From Alphaproteobacteria bacterium (lineage in GTDB: Bacteria > Pseudomonadota > Alphaproteobacteria > Caulobacterales > Parvularculaceae), in assembly GCA_030433215.1 (NCBI GenBank), contig JAUIMC010000006.1, forward strand, positions 62,001 through 126,000: 64,000 nucleotides of DNA. Direction: 5' to 3'. Both the position numbers and the translations under genes were made by a program. Below are positions 1-7,827 of this stretch, piece by piece (the first letter of the stretch is position 1; each line of letters begins with the position of its first letter). Under the pieces are notes generated by a model. That model was not told the origin of the DNA. It made no database searches and saw nothing but the letters and a program-made list of their open reading frames with translations.

Positions 1-805
1 AGGTTGAGCCGATGGCGATCATGATGACGCCGCCATTTTCGCCGATTTTCGTGGCGAGTTCATCGGGCAGATTGCGCTCCCAGCCCGGCGTGAAGTGACG
101 CAGCGACGAGTGCGACGCGATCACCGGCGCGCGCGTCGTCGCCAGAACGTCCTCGATGGCGGCGTCGGACAAGTGGCTGACATCGACCATGATGCCGAGA
201 TCGTTCATGGCGCGAACGACTTCGAAACCGAAGGGCGAAAGCCCGCCCCAGCGCTTTTCTTCATCGTAGGAGGAATCGGAAATATGATTCGAGCGCGAAT
301 GCGCCAGCGTCACGTAACGCACGCCGCGGTCGTAGAAATGTTTGAGATTGGCGAGATCGCCTTCGATGGGCGCACCATTCTCCATGCCGAGCGGCAGGGC
401 GATCTTGCCTTCCTCGAAGATCCGGCGGACGTCTTTCGGGCTGTAGGCGATTTCGAACTTGTCGGGATATTGCGCCTCGACCCCTTCCATCAGGCCGATC
501 AGGATATCCGCGCGCGCCTTGGCGCCGCCGACGGGCTCATATTGCGCCGACACGTAAATCGACATGAAGGGCGCGTCGAGCCCGCCTTTTTTGGCGCGCT
601 CATAATCGAAGTCCACGGTCTTCTCGCCGGACGCGAGGTCGCCGCCGCCGTCCGCGACGGTCGAGGGCGCGTCCACATGGCCGTCGACGATCACATATTT
701 ATGGGCGATCTCGACGGCTTGCTCCGATGGCGCGTCCTGAGCATGACCCAGGGCCGGAACGAGGGCGATCACGGATGCGGCGAGAAGGGCTGCGGATGTC
801 TTCAT
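1..805 (-). CDS. membrane dipeptidase (peptidase family M19), C-terminus cut by window edge
   Basis: Reading leftward from an ATG at 805, the protein begins with a Sec-type signal peptide (MKTSAALLAASVIALVPALG, then HAQ) and continues to the window edge. The mature start has VIVDGHVDAPS, the place where M19 renal-dipeptidase-like zinc enzymes carry their metal-binding HxD motif. Further on, a VDVSHLSD stretch and VIASHSS match the conserved histidine regions of the family. Family members hydrolyse dipeptides, often with broad stereospecificity; the signal peptide puts this one in the periplasm. The Shine-Dalgarno is weak (AAAGG about ten bases upstream). Only about 268 residues are visible, so completeness cannot be judged. 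Confidence 0.88.
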   Translation of the reverse strand, partial: MKTSAALLAASVIALVPALGHAQDAPSEQAVEIAHKYVIVDGHVDAPSTVADGGGDLASGEKTVDFDYERAKKGGLDAPFMSIYVSAQYEPVGGAKARADILIGLMEGVEAQYPDKFEIAYSPKDVRRIFEEGKIALPLGMENGAPIEGDLANLKHFYDRGVRYVTLAHSRSNHISDSSYDEEKRWGGLSPFGFEVVRAMNDLGIMVDVSHLSDAAIEDVLATTRAPVIASHSSLRHFTPGWERNLPDELATKIGENGGVIMIAIGST

Positions 806-949
806 GAGGGGAGGCCTTTCACTTGGGGCGCCGACGCGCCAAACACTGCTCTCCGCCCGATTTGTGCAGGGTCCGGGCCGCAAATCAACCGCTTTGCTGC
901 ATGTGCGAGATTTCAAGAGGTTGCGAAGGCTGGAGATCAGGCCGGGATT

Positions 950-992
950 GCGGAGACGGCGCACCGGCTTTCACCGCCTGCGCCGTCTCCGC
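950..992. repeat. perfect 14-bp inverted repeat (hairpin)
   Basis: GCGGAGACGGCGCA (950-963) is exactly mirrored by TGCGCCGTCTCCGC (979-992) across a 15-base loop. No T-run follows on either strand, so it is not a standard intrinsic terminator. It sits 145 bp upstream of the dipeptidase start and may be an RNA structure, a REP-like element or a protein site. Confidence 0.5.
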
Positions 993-1437
993 GAATAGAA
1001 GCGTCGCCGGAACCGGACGCTGGGGGAGAATGCGCCGAAGGCCCCGAAAACGAGCGCGACCCTAGGGGTCTTTCCACGAAAAAACTGTCACAAAGGCGAC
1101 AAAGGGGCGCTCCACCCTATGAAATTCCGTTCCGGAGATGAATTCGGCCGCAACCGACCGCGCTGACGACTGGTCAGGCGGCGGTCGCGTTCATGGGCGC
1201 AGAGGCGCCGCTTTTTCATTCGTGTACATACTTTTCGCCCTGCCTTTATGTATCAAGGTTCATATTAGACGTCCCTGCCGGCGCGCTAAGATGTGACAGA
1301 TGTGGCCGAACCGCCGCCCGCGCCGCCAGCCGAAAGAAAGCCCGGCCCCGGCGCGACCCGCTGCGCAGCGCTTCCGATCCAGCATCGCCTGCCTTCATGC
1401 CTCACGCCGGTTTTAGTGGCGCGCGCCCCCGCGCAAC

Positions 1438-1454
1438 TTTAGACTGCGACTAAA
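1438..1454. promoter_or_regulatory. possible operator dyad upstream of the MFS gene
   Basis: TTTAGACTGCGACTAAA has TTTAG/CTAAA arms plus a further C:G pair around a short centre, 46 bp upstream of the MFS start codon. Position and symmetry suggest a repressor site, but the dyad is short and there is no adjacent regulator gene. Confidence 0.22.
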
Positions 1455-1500
1455 CAGAGCATGTATTGTCATGAATAATAACAATAGAGGGAAGGAAGCG

Positions 1501-2847
1501 ATGGAACAGAAAAAGGACGACTGGCCCTCGCCCGCCCGTGCTTACTGGGGACTGTCGGTGCTCACCGCAGGGCTGATGGTCGCCACGCTCGACCGCTCCA
1601 TCATTTCGCTCCTCGTCGAACCCATCAAAGCCGATCTCAATCTCTCCGACACGCAATTCTCGCTGCTGACCGGCTTCGCCTTCGTCTTTTTCTACGCCTT
1701 TCTCGGCCTTCCCATCGCCCGGCTCGCGGACGTCCACAGCCGCCGCATGATCATCTCCATCGGCATTGTCTTCTGGAGCTTTGCAACAATGCTATGCGGG
1801 CTGGCGCAGAGTTTCTGGCATCTCTTCTGGGCGCGCGTCGGCGTCGGCGCCGGGGAATCGTCGTTCGCGCCCGCCACCTTCTCCATCATCACCGACAGCT
1901 TTCCGCCGGAAAAGCTGCCCCGCGCCTTCGCCATCAATTCTCTCGGTTTTGTCGCCGGCGCCGGCATTTCCAATCTCGCCGGCGGCGCGGCGATCGCCGC
2001 CATTACCGCTATCGGCGTCATCAATTTGCCCGTCCTCGGCGCGCTGAAGCCCTGGCAGATGGTTTTCATCCTGGTCAGCCTGCCCGGTTTCGTCGTCGCC
2101 GCGCTGATGGCGACGGTGGAAGAACCGAAACGCAAAGGACAGCTCAAGAAAAGCGACGGCAAGGCGACCGCCCTGCCTGTGAAGGAAATCTTCCGCTATC
2201 TGAAGATCGAGCGGCGCACCTACGGGCCGATGTTCCTGTCCCTCGCCGTCAAGGTGCTGTTGAGTTACGGCGCAGTCCTGTGGCTGCCGGCGCTTTTCAT
2301 CCGCACCCATGGCTGGGCGGCGCATGAAATCGCCTATGCGCTCGGGCTGATCTCCCTGTGCACGGCGCCGCTGGGATTATGGCTCGGCAGTTTCATTTCA
2401 GAGCGCTGGGCAAAAGCCGGGCGCAATGACGCCTATATGCGGCTCGTTCTTTACGCCTCAATCGGCCTCACGCCCTTCGCCATCGCCTATCCCATAGTGG
2501 ATAACGCCTGGCTTGCGCTCGGGCTTTACGCCGTCAACACCTTCATCGCCTCGATCGGCATTGCGCCCGGCAATGCGGCGCTTCAGGTGGTGACGCCGGC
2601 GGAAATGCGCGGCCAGGTGCGCGCGCTTTACCAGTTCGTGTTCAACGTGATTGGCTATGCGGCGGGGCCGCTGATCATCGCGCTGTTCACCGATTATCTC
2701 TTCGGCGCCGAAGACCAGCTGCGCTATTCCATGGCGTTGCTTGCCTTCATTCTCGCACCGCTCGCCTGCGTCGTGACCTGGTTCGGCGTCAAACCTTACG
2801 GCGAGAGCTATCGCCGCGCCATGGCGCGTTACGCCGCCCAGTCATAA
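1501..2847 (+). CDS. MFS transporter (spinster-like)
   Basis: 448-residue major facilitator with about twelve hydrophobic segments. Near the N-terminus, TLDRSIISLLVEPIKADL is followed by LSDTQFSLLTGFAF and the loop 2-3 signature ARLADVHSRR, a pattern common in spinster-type MFS permeases of alphaproteobacteria. I prefer the ATG at 1501 (MEQKK) over the in-frame ATG at 1471 because GAGGGAAGGA lies at the right distance before 1501. Substrate unknown. It is convergent with the SDR gene, 22 bp away. Proximity to an SDR and two more MFS genes suggests uptake of a small organic acid or sterol-like compound, which is inference only. Confidence 0.88.
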   Translation: MEQKKDDWPSPARAYWGLSVLTAGLMVATLDRSIISLLVEPIKADLNLSDTQFSLLTGFAFVFFYAFLGLPIARLADVHSRRMIISIGIVFWSFATMLCGLAQSFWHLFWARVGVGAGESSFAPATFSIITDSFPPEKLPRAFAINSLGFVAGAGISNLAGGAAIAAITAIGVINLPVLGALKPWQMVFILVSLPGFVVAALMATVEEPKRKGQLKKSDGKATALPVKEIFRYLKIERRTYGPMFLSLAVKVLLSYGAVLWLPALFIRTHGWAAHEIAYALGLISLCTAPLGLWLGSFISERWAKAGRNDAYMRLVLYASIGLTPFAIAYPIVDNAWLALGLYAVNTFIASIGIAPGNAALQVVTPAEMRGQVRALYQFVFNVIGYAAGPLIIALFTDYLFGAEDQLRYSMALLAFILAPLACVVTWFGVKPYGESYRRAMARYAAQS

Positions 2848-2862
2848 GGCGCCGACTGACAT

Positions 2863-2884
2863 CCCGCGCTCAATCGAGCGCGGG
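2863..2884. terminator. hairpin between convergent MFS and SDR genes
   Basis: CCCGCGCTC (2863-2871), loop AATC, GAGCGCGGG (2876-2884): a perfect 9-bp GC-rich stem that overlaps the SDR stop codon. There is no clear U-tract on either side, so termination is plausible from position but not proven. Confidence 0.35.
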
Positions 2885-3796
2885 GACATCCTTCTGTTCG
2901 TCATAGATCGGGTTATAGATCAGCGTGCCGAAAAGCTTGACGACTTTTGCGCGCTCCTCATTCGGCGGATCTTTCGGGATCGAGCGCACCAGCGCATTGT
3001 TGCGCGCGAGAAGCCCGTCCGTGAATTCCGGATGCGACATGATGAAAAGGTCGCCGCGCTGAACGCCCCGCAAGACACGCTCGCCCACCTCTTCCGGATC
3101 CATGAAAACATTCGGATCGAAAGGCGGAATGTTGCGCGGCGGCGCTTCGCCGGCCGGCGGCGGCGTCTCGTCGCGCAGATGCGCAGGGCGCACTTCATGG
3201 GTCGTCTGGCCAAGGCTGGTCTTCACCGGCCCCGGATAAAACACCGAGGCGCCGACATTGGTCCCCTGAAGATCGGTGGCGAGGGATTCCATCATGCCCG
3301 TGACCGCAAATTTCGTCGTGCAGTAAAGCCCGGCGCCGCCCACCGCGGAAAACCCGCCCGTGGATGAGGTCGTCACCACATGCGCCGGCTCGCCATGTTT
3401 CAACATGCGCGGCAAGAGCGTGACGACGCCGTTCACGACGCCGCCGATATTGACGTCAATGCTGAAATCCCAGTCCTTGTAGGTGCAGTTCTGCATGGGC
3501 TTGCCGGCGACGCCGACGCCCGCATTCAGCGCGAGAAGATGGATGTTTCCATAGATTTTCTCCGCTTCGTCCGCCGCTTCGACCCAGGCGTCCCGGTCGG
3601 TGACGTCGAGCTTGATCGGATGCACGGGGAAATTGGTGTCCTTGAACTCCGACATGGCTTCGTCGAGCGCGCTCTGGCGAACATCGGCGATGACCACATT
3701 CATGCCGTGCCGGGCGAACACTTTCGCCATGCCAAGTCCCATGCCGCTGGCGCCGCCGGTGATAAAAGCGGTTTTGCCGCTCACATCTTTCAACAT
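2870..3796 (-). CDS. short-chain dehydrogenase/reductase (SDR)
   Basis: 308-residue NAD(P)-dependent oxidoreductase of the classical SDR fold. Visible motifs are TGGASGMG at residues 13-20 (cofactor glycine motif), an acidic residue in VVIADV after beta-2 (suggesting NAD preference), LNAGVG, the catalytic serine region TTSSTGG and the catalytic YCTTK. It is longer than the usual 250 residues, with an insertion/extension after the active site (a proline-rich stretch near residues 215-230) and a C-terminal tail. The start has a good ribosome site (GGGAAGG). Similar long SDRs act on steroids, terpenoids or fatty alcohols; the substrate cannot be read from the sequence. Confidence 0.88.
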   Translation of the reverse strand: MLKDVSGKTAFITGGASGMGLGMAKVFARHGMNVVIADVRQSALDEAMSEFKDTNFPVHPIKLDVTDRDAWVEAADEAEKIYGNIHLLALNAGVGVAGKPMQNCTYKDWDFSIDVNIGGVVNGVVTLLPRMLKHGEPAHVVTTSSTGGFSAVGGAGLYCTTKFAVTGMMESLATDLQGTNVGASVFYPGPVKTSLGQTTHEVRPAHLRDETPPPAGEAPPRNIPPFDPNVFMDPEEVGERVLRGVQRGDLFIMSHPEFTDGLLARNNALVRSIPKDPPNEERAKVVKLFGTLIYNPIYDEQKDVPALD

Positions 3797-3980
3797 CTTG
3801 CCTTCCCTTTGCCGTCTCGTGACGGCGCTTTTGTCGTCACTCGCCCGGAGCCTAGATCAGGACCGGACCGGCGCCATCCGCGATGGGAAGGCAGATTGTT
3901 CCGCAAAACCAGTCGGCGCGGGGAACGCCTTTCCGCATCGCAACAGCGCCGAAAAGCAGCGTTTCACGAGCATATTAGGC

Positions 3981-4009
3981 GTTTTCCGCAAGCGGTGATT
4001 TGTTATAGT
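3981..4009 (+). promoter_or_regulatory. candidate promoter for the small exported protein gene
   Basis: TATAGT at 4004-4009 with GTTTTC/TTTTCC about 16-17 bases upstream (3981-3987), 58 bp before the start codon. The -10 match is good and the -35 is weak. This is inference from sequence only. Confidence 0.3.
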
Positions 4010-4066
4010 CAACAGACCTTGAAAAGGCCGACGCCAGGGGTTGGCCACACAAACGAAGGAGCGTCC

Positions 4067-4585
4067 ATGCGCCGGCTGATCACACCCGCCATTCTCCTGT
4101 CCCTTGCCGCTCTGCCCGCAAGCGCGCAACAGAGCGAACGCGACGCAGCGCTCGCGCCGTTTTTCAGTTGCGAATCCATCGTGGACAATCTCGAGCGCCT
4201 CACCTGTTTCGACAGGGCCGTGACAGCGGCGCGCGGCGGCGCGGCCATGGCCGGCGATATGGAATCGCCGGCGCCGGCGGCGCCCTCCTCCATGGCCGAG
4301 GCCCCGCAACAGACGCCGGCGGCTCAGCCTGCGCCGGCGCCCCGCGCCGAGGCGCCGGAACATAACGACACAGGGACCTATCGCGTCGCGGGCTCGGTGG
4401 AGACCGCCGCCGGCTTCTGGGTGATCGTCATGGACAACGGCATGCGCTGGCGGCTGACCGAAACCTCGCCGACCTTCCGGCCGCCCGAACATGGCGACAC
4501 GATTGAAATCAAACGCAGCATGATGGGCGGGCGCAAGCTTTACTTCGGCAAGCAGCCCTCGGTGCGCGTGCAGCTCATGGAATAG
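4067..4585 (+). CDS. small exported protein, function unknown
   Basis: 172 residues. The start at 4067 is set by AAGGAG at 4055-4060; a much longer in-frame reading upstream has no ribosome site and overlaps the SDR promoter region. A Sec signal peptide (residues 1-20, ending ASAQ) is followed by a cysteine pair in FFSCESI and LTCFDRAV, then an alanine/proline-rich linker (about residues 65-105), then a small domain rich in beta-prone stretches (TYRVAGSVET, FWVIVMDNGMRW, KLYFGKQPSVRVQL). The C-x-I...RLxCFD layout resembles the N-terminus of TagO/VasI-like periplasmic proteins, but no type VI secretion genes are nearby. Probably periplasmic, possibly disulfide-bonded. It is followed by a strong terminator. 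Confidence 0.72.
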   Translation: MRRLITPAILLSLAALPASAQQSERDAALAPFFSCESIVDNLERLTCFDRAVTAARGGAAMAGDMESPAPAAPSSMAEAPQQTPAAQPAPAPRAEAPEHNDTGTYRVAGSVETAAGFWVIVMDNGMRWRLTETSPTFRPPEHGDTIEIKRSMMGGRKLYFGKQPSVRVQLME

Positions 4586-4614
4586 GCGCAGCGCAAAAAC
4601 GCCTGAAATGCATG

Positions 4615-4646
4615 ACCGCCGCCATTCAACGAATGGCGGCGGTTTT
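4615..4646 (+). terminator. intrinsic terminator
   Basis: Perfect 13-bp stem ACCGCCGCCATTC (4615-4627), loop AAC, GAATGGCGGCGGT (4631-4643), then TTT. It lies 30 bp after the small exported protein gene and 17 bp beyond the stop of the convergent MFS gene, so it may serve both. Confidence 0.8.
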
Positions 4647-4662
4647 CATGGATGCGCAAAGT

Positions 4663-6084
4663 TTATTCCGCGCCTTGCCGCAGAGCGCCGGGCGCCGGCA
4701 CGCCCCCGGGCTGGCCCACAAGCGGCGCCTTCGCCGCCGCGTCATAGGGCGTCAGGTCTTTCGCGAACCGGTACCGGCCAAGGCCCAGATAGAGGAAGAT
4801 GGTGATGGCCATCAGCAAGGACATGAAGACGAAAACCGGCCCGTATGTGCCGAAGCGGTCGTAATAAAGACCGACGAGCAGCGGCGCGACGCCCATGCAG
4901 AAGGCCTGCACCGGCGCCTGAATGCCGACCAGCGTCGCGAAGGCTTTGAGGCCGAAGAAGCGCAGCTGAAACAAGGTGCCCATGGGACGCTTGGCGCCGC
5001 CGGCGAAGCCGATGAGGCCCGTCGCAAAGAACAGGATCGCAACGCCCGCAGCGCCGCCGAACAACAAGAGATACAGCAACAGGCCGATCGCCGTCAGCAA
5101 GCTGAACGGCGCAGCGATTTTCGCGGTGTCGAATTTGTCGAGCAGGAAACCGCCGGCGATGGCGCCCGCCGCCATGGCGAGTTGCGAAAAGGACAGAACC
5201 CAGGACGCCGTTTCCACGCTGATGCCGCGCGACACAAAATACGGAATAAGATGCGGCTGCAACCCGAAAGCCGGCGCCATGGCGATAAAGCTGGCCGTGA
5301 GGATGAACCAGAAATCCCTGGTCTTGAGCGCTTCGGCCGCGGTAAGGCCCGGCGGCTCGTAAGCCGGCGCAGCCGGGGCCGCGCCTGTGGGCGTCGTTTC
5401 CTGCGGGGCGGCCTCATTCGCACCTTGCGACGCCGCATCAGACGGCGCCGGGCCTTGCGCGCTTTTCGGCGGCAGCGGCGCTTCAGGCTCTTTCAGCCAG
5501 ACCAACAGGATCGGCACGACCGCCAGCATGATAAGGCCCAGCCCCACAAACATGCCGCGCCAACCATAGTTGGAAATCAGCCCCTGAATGATCGGCGGCG
5601 CCAGCGCGCCCCCTATGCTCGACTCGATGCCGAAAATCGCGAGCGCTTTGCCGCGGTGCTTGTTGAAGAGCGCGCCGATGACCTTGGAATACCCGATGGC
5701 CGTGGTGCCGGCGATGCCGAGAATGGCGAAGCCCCCGTAAAACTGCCAGAGAGATCCGTCCTGAAGCGACAGGGCCATGGTGATCAGCGCGACAACCACT
5801 GTGCCGCCGATGATCATCACGCGCACGCCGATCTTGTCGACGAGACGCCCGAAAATCGGCGCGGAAATCGAGCCGACCACCATCATCGAGGTCAGACCGC
5901 CGGAAAACTGCGTTCGCGACCAGCCGAATTCCTCCGTCATCGGCAAGGTCAGGAATGCGATCGCCATGAAGGGCAGGATGGATGAACCGAACAGCGTTCC
6001 AACCAGGATCGCGAACGCGATCTTCATTTTGCGAATGGAAAAGTCCGATTCGTCTTCCGCCGGCGTTTGCGCGTCAGCCGTCAT
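4663..6084 (-). CDS. MFS transporter, OFA/monocarboxylate-like
   Basis: 473-residue permease with two six-helix halves. GGAGG lies seven bases before the ATG, fixing the start. The loop 2-3 signature reads FGRLVDKIGVR. The central cytoplasmic loop (about residues 205-250) is unusually long and made of Ala, Pro, Glu and Gln. The second half begins at ALKTRDFWFILTASF, a phrase typical of the oxalate:formate antiporter/monocarboxylate branch, where (L)xxxxFWxL follows the central loop. Likely substrate: a small carboxylate, unproven. It is followed by the next MFS gene on the same strand after about 100 bp. Confidence 0.87.
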   Translation of the reverse strand: MTADAQTPAEDESDFSIRKMKIAFAILVGTLFGSSILPFMAIAFLTLPMTEEFGWSRTQFSGGLTSMMVVGSISAPIFGRLVDKIGVRVMIIGGTVVVALITMALSLQDGSLWQFYGGFAILGIAGTTAIGYSKVIGALFNKHRGKALAIFGIESSIGGALAPPIIQGLISNYGWRGMFVGLGLIMLAVVPILLVWLKEPEAPLPPKSAQGPAPSDAASQGANEAAPQETTPTGAAPAAPAYEPPGLTAAEALKTRDFWFILTASFIAMAPAFGLQPHLIPYFVSRGISVETASWVLSFSQLAMAAGAIAGGFLLDKFDTAKIAAPFSLLTAIGLLLYLLLFGGAAGVAILFFATGLIGFAGGAKRPMGTLFQLRFFGLKAFATLVGIQAPVQAFCMGVAPLLVGLYYDRFGTYGPVFVFMSLLMAITIFLYLGLGRYRFAKDLTPYDAAAKAPLVGQPGGVPAPGALRQGAE

Positions 6085-6189
6085 GTCGTTCCTCCGATAT
6101 TCTTACGCTGCGCCGTTCTCCGGCGTCTTGTTCTTGCCAATCAACAATATCCCGCCGCATGACAGTCTCATCTGTGCGGCCGTCCGTCT

Positions 6190-7560
6190 CTAGGCTTTCG
6201 CCGCGGCCAGAACCTCTTCTTCTTCGGCTTTCATGCCGCGCACCACGGCGCCGATGCCTATCACCGACAGGGCGAGCAAGGACGGTCCCAGCATCATGAA
6301 CAGGAAGATCTTGATCACCGGCAGGCCGCTCGACAGGAAAACGCCGCCGAGGATCGGCCCCGCCACGCCGCCGATTTTCGACACCGACGCCGCCCAGCCG
6401 CCGCCATTGGCGCGGATCGCCGTCGGATAATAAATGCTGGCGATGCTCAAAATCCCGTAATTGCCGCCGGAAATCAGCGCCACCATAAGGACATTGATCA
6501 CGAGAAATAGGTCCGTGGGCATCGGCACCACGCCCATCACCAAGAGCACCGGCAAGCTGGCGAGTGGAAACGCCGCGATCGCGAAAGGCCCGAGACGGTC
6601 GGTGAAGCGCATCAGCGACATGCCCGCAACGGCGCCGGCTGCGGCGGCGGCGGAGCTGACCAGCGCCGCGGTCTGGCGCGCGACATCGAGATTTTCAAGG
6701 ATGATCGGCCCCCAGCTGGCATGGAGATAAACCGTCAGTGTCGAGACCGTATAGCCGAACCAGATCAGCGGCGTCAGCATCATGAGGCGGCCTTCGAACA
6801 ATTGCGAGACGCGGAAGGACTTCTTGTAGGTCGGCTCATCGCTGAGAACGAATTGGGTTTCGGCGCCGACGGCGGCGTCCGGGTCGAGCCGTTTGATGAT
6901 GTTCGCAACCTTGTCCGGATCGCGCCCCCGCGCCGCAAGAAAGCGGATCGATTCCGGCAGGAAGAAGAACAGCGCGGCGGCGCAGACCAGCGTGCCGGCG
7001 CCCGCGAAGAAATAGACGCCTTGCCACCCGTAATGGGGCGCAACCCAATTGGTGAGCGGCCCTGCGAATGTGATGCCAAGGGAATAGCCGACCATGATCA
7101 GCGTCACGACAGTGGCGCGGATGCGCTTCGGGACGAACTCGATATTGAGCGCCCAGGCGAGCGGCAGCATCCCGCCGATGGCGAGACCGTCGAAAAAACG
7201 GTACAACAAGAGTTGTTCGTAATTCTGGGCAAACCCCGTCAGGAAGGTCAGCACGCCGAAGGAAAAGGCGGCGATGACGATGGAGTCGCGCCGGCCGATG
7301 CGGTCGCCGAGATAGGCGAAACCGAAACCGCCGAGCGTCATGCCGAGAAGACCGGCGCTGAAGACATTGCCCAGCATGCCCTGATCGAGCGCCATCCCCT
7401 CGGCCATGTAGGGCGCCGTATAGGAAATCATCATCATGTCGAGGCCGTCGAAAAAGGTGATCAGCCAGGACAGGATGATGAGCTTATAGTTAAACGCGGA
7501 AAGCCGCCGCCCGTCGATGAAGCCCGCAATGTCGAAGACCAGTTTGGAAGCCTCGCTCAT
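6190..7560 (-). CDS. MFS transporter, aromatic acid:H+ symporter (AAHS)-like
   Basis: 456 residues. The N-terminus has DGLDMMMISYTAPYMAEGM, matching the DGxD motif in the first helix of the AAHS family (PcaK/BenK type), and the loop 2-3 signature AYLGDRIGRRDSI. Family members import aromatic acids such as 4-hydroxybenzoate or protocatechuate with protons. Two adjacent ATGs exist (7563 and 7560); the second has better spacing from GAAGAG. An 18-bp perfect palindrome lies 130 bp upstream (7691-7708). No aromatic ring-cleavage genes are in the window, so the substrate remains open. Confidence 0.87.
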   Translation of the reverse strand: MSEASKLVFDIAGFIDGRRLSAFNYKLIILSWLITFFDGLDMMMISYTAPYMAEGMALDQGMLGNVFSAGLLGMTLGGFGFAYLGDRIGRRDSIVIAAFSFGVLTFLTGFAQNYEQLLLYRFFDGLAIGGMLPLAWALNIEFVPKRIRATVVTLIMVGYSLGITFAGPLTNWVAPHYGWQGVYFFAGAGTLVCAAALFFFLPESIRFLAARGRDPDKVANIIKRLDPDAAVGAETQFVLSDEPTYKKSFRVSQLFEGRLMMLTPLIWFGYTVSTLTVYLHASWGPIILENLDVARQTAALVSSAAAAAGAVAGMSLMRFTDRLGPFAIAAFPLASLPVLLVMGVVPMPTDLFLVINVLMVALISGGNYGILSIASIYYPTAIRANGGGWAASVSKIGGVAGPILGGVFLSSGLPVIKIFLFMMLGPSLLALSVIGIGAVVRGMKAEEEEVLAAAKA

Positions 7561-7690
7561 CATTCACTCTTCAATCAGGGCGCCAGCGCGGCCCGTCATA
7601 AGCGCCGCTCACTTTGCAGCCGGGCGGGTGTTGCAATCTATAATATGAGCATAATTCCGCCGCAGGGGCATAGGGCGCCAAGAATGAATT

Positions 7691-7708
7691 CGTTCCTTGC
7701 AAGGAACG
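7691..7708. promoter_or_regulatory. 18-bp perfect palindrome, probable operator
   Basis: CGTTCCTTGCAAGGAACG is its own reverse complement over 18 bases. It lies in the 214-bp gap upstream of the AAHS-type MFS gene (start 7560), near an AT-rich stretch at about 7637-7655 (ATCTATAATATGAGCATAAT) that could hold a promoter. Symmetry and place suggest a repressor/activator dimer site; no regulator gene is adjacent. Confidence 0.45.
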
Positions 7709-7779
7709 CAGACGCGATCATTTCGCCGCGAGGATCACTCGCCCCGCCGCAACGCCTGCGCGGCCCATGCAGCCCATAA

Positions 7780-7807
7780 AAAAAGCGGCGCTTTCGCGCC
7801 GCTTTTT
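7780..7807 (-). terminator. bidirectional-looking intrinsic terminator
   Basis: GCGGCGC (7785-7791), loop TTTC, GCGCCGC (7796-7802), flanked by AAAAA (7780-7784) and TTTTT (7803-7807). It lies 20 bp beyond the stop of the 1113-residue TonB receptor, whose transcript would end in a U-run here. Confidence 0.85.
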
Positions 7808-7827
7808 CTTCGTCGATGGAGCCGGTC

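Larger units (their letters stand above)
806..1500. other. intergenic region between the divergent dipeptidase and MFS genes
   Basis: About 700 bases without a convincing gene; the open frames here lack ribosome sites and recognisable products. It holds a perfect 14-bp inverted repeat (950-992), a second imperfect hairpin (arms 1155-1167 and 1173-1187), and a short dyad TTTAGACTGCGACTAAA at 1438-1454 just before the MFS gene. The 1200-1270 part is more AT-rich and may hold promoters, but I cannot assign -35/-10 boxes with confidence. Confidence 0.5.

Noticed and set aside
3380-4066. In-frame upstream extension of the small exported protein
   Set aside because: It would overlap the SDR gene on the opposite strand, has no ribosome site, and would bury a clear signal peptide in the middle of a protein.
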